Source: Tunturiibacter empetritectus
GTDB lineage: Bacteria; Acidobacteriota; Terriglobia; Terriglobales; Acidobacteriaceae
DNA length: 64,000 nucleotides
Direction: 5' to 3'
Assembly: GCF_013410875.1 (NCBI RefSeq)
Contig: NZ_JACCCU010000001.1
Coordinates: forward strand, 496,001 to 560,000
A model generated the notes under the pieces. It saw nothing but the letters and a program-made list of their open reading frames with translations. It did not search any database and was not told the origin of the DNA. This document shows, piece by piece, positions 63,325 to 64,000 of the stretch. The translations under genes and the position numbers were made by a program. Within the stretch, counting starts at the first letter, position 1. Each line of letters opens with the position of its first letter.

Positions 63325-64000
63325 ATGAACCGCAGAAAGTTTCTGGCCGCAACCGGTGCAGCCCTGGCAAACGCCGCCATTCCACACCGCGGTTGGACAG
63401 CGCCAGCCGCAGAATCCCACGCCGCCGATCTGCGCCTGCGCATCGAGCCCTGCACTCTGGACATCGGTCGCGGCGTCCAGATCAACACCGTCGCCTACAA
63501 CGGCCAGGTCCCCGGCCCTCTGCTCCGTTTTAAAAAAGGCAAGCCGGTTACGATCGACGTCACCAACGCCTCGAAAAACCCTGACCTCGTCCACTGGCAC
63601 GGCCTCACCACCGAGACCCTGAATGACGGCGCTGTAGAAGAAGGCTCTCCGTTGATCGCACCCGGAGCGACCCTGCGCTATCACCTCACGCCAAACCCCT
63701 CAGGCACCCGCTGGTACCATACCCATGCCATGGCCATGGGCGATCTCTCCCTCGCAGCCTACACCGGCCAGTTCGGATTTCTCCTCGTTGACGGTGCACC
63801 CGACCCAGGCCGTCACGACAAAGAGATCAATCTCGCAATCCATCATTGGGGGCCGCACTTTGTCCCCATGGTCGAAACCATGCGAGCCGAATCGCAGAAC
63901 ATGCCACAGACCACCGGCTCCGACGTTGGCTACGATCACGCCACCATCAATGCGCACATGCTCGGCGCAGGCGAGCCTATCCGCGTCAAGCAAGGAGAGC
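63325..64000 (+). CDS. Multicopper oxidase, 3' end beyond the window
   Basis: The first 225 residues are visible. The N terminus NRRKFLAATGAALANA is a twin-arginine signal. A first cupredoxin domain holds the trinuclear-centre motifs VHWHGL and WYHTHAM, so at least the first two copper-binding motifs are intact. The second domain begins near LAIHHWGPHF. It most resembles bacterial laccase/CueO-like enzymes oxidising Cu(I) or phenols in the periplasm. The C-terminal HCHxxxH motif lies outside the window, so completeness is unknown. Confidence 0.88.
   Translation, partial: MNRRKFLAATGAALANAAIPHRGWTAPAAESHAADLRLRIEPCTLDIGRGVQINTVAYNGQVPGPLLRFKKGKPVTIDVTNASKNPDLVHWHGLTTETLNDGAVEEGSPLIAPGATLRYHLTPNPSGTRWYHTHAMAMGDLSLAAYTGQFGFLLVDGAPDPGRHDKEINLAIHHWGPHFVPMVETMRAESQNMPQTTGSDVGYDHATINAHMLGAGEPIRVKQGE

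Overview
The window is about 57% GC and densely coded. It carries an Oar-type TonB-dependent receptor with an N-terminal carboxypeptidase-like domain, a second TonB receptor, many secreted beta-propeller proteins, RND pumps, Tat-exported glycosidases and a Cys/His-rich small protein of a kind I associate with Terriglobia. Together these suggest a soil Acidobacteriota (Granulicella, Edaphobacter or Terriglobus-like). The genus is inference. I see no tRNA, rRNA, CRISPR, transposase or phage gene.

Layout. 0-6.4 kb: an O-antigen ligase/polymerase-like membrane protein, then a tightly coupled operon of OmpR-type response regulator, sensor kinase, coiled-coil outer-membrane barrel and secreted cupredoxin, with an 11-bp direct repeat resembling a Pho box upstream. 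6.4-10.4 kb: a secreted WD40-like propeller gene divergent from a DUF305 plus LVIVD-repeat pair. 10.4-19.7 kb: a seven-gene minus-strand catabolic operon (FadR-type regulator, beta-hydroxyacid dehydrogenase, E1 alpha, E1 beta, M24-fold enzyme, E2, DctA symporter) preceded by a separate succinate-semialdehyde dehydrogenase gene. FadR-type operator-like sites lie before both units. 19.8-28 kb: an Oar-type receptor, a secreted alpha/beta hydrolase and a second TonB-dependent receptor. 28-37 kb: a YncE-like propeller, TolC, adaptor and RND pump operon next to a QseC/PmrB-like kinase whose partner response regulator survives only as a 59-codon internally deleted remnant. CTTAAG-type direct repeats with 11-bp period lie before both units.

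37-39 kb: a STAS-receiver fusion, then about 1.3 kb rich in hairpins and repeats around a small Cys/His-rich protein gene. 39-42 kb: a MocR-type regulator with a direct-repeat operator candidate and a Tat-exported TIM-barrel isomerase-like protein. 42-48.7 kb: a TetR regulator and a second complete RND tripartite pump. 48.8-53.9 kb: glycosidases of families GH18, GH92 and GH125, pointing to alpha-mannoside or N-glycan breakdown. 53.9-61.6 kb: the histidine-utilisation operon hutH-hutU-hutI-hutF, ending in an M20 amidohydrolase where a HutG deformylase would be expected. All five genes are linked by 4-bp overlaps and are divergent from an Lrp/AsnC regulator. 61.6-64 kb: a secreted M20 peptidase and a multicopper oxidase cut by the window end.

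The strongest candidates for something undescribed are the FadR-linked M24/E1/E2 operon, the M20 enzyme completing the hut pathway, the eroded response regulator with surviving operators, and the structured island at 37.7-39.0 kb.
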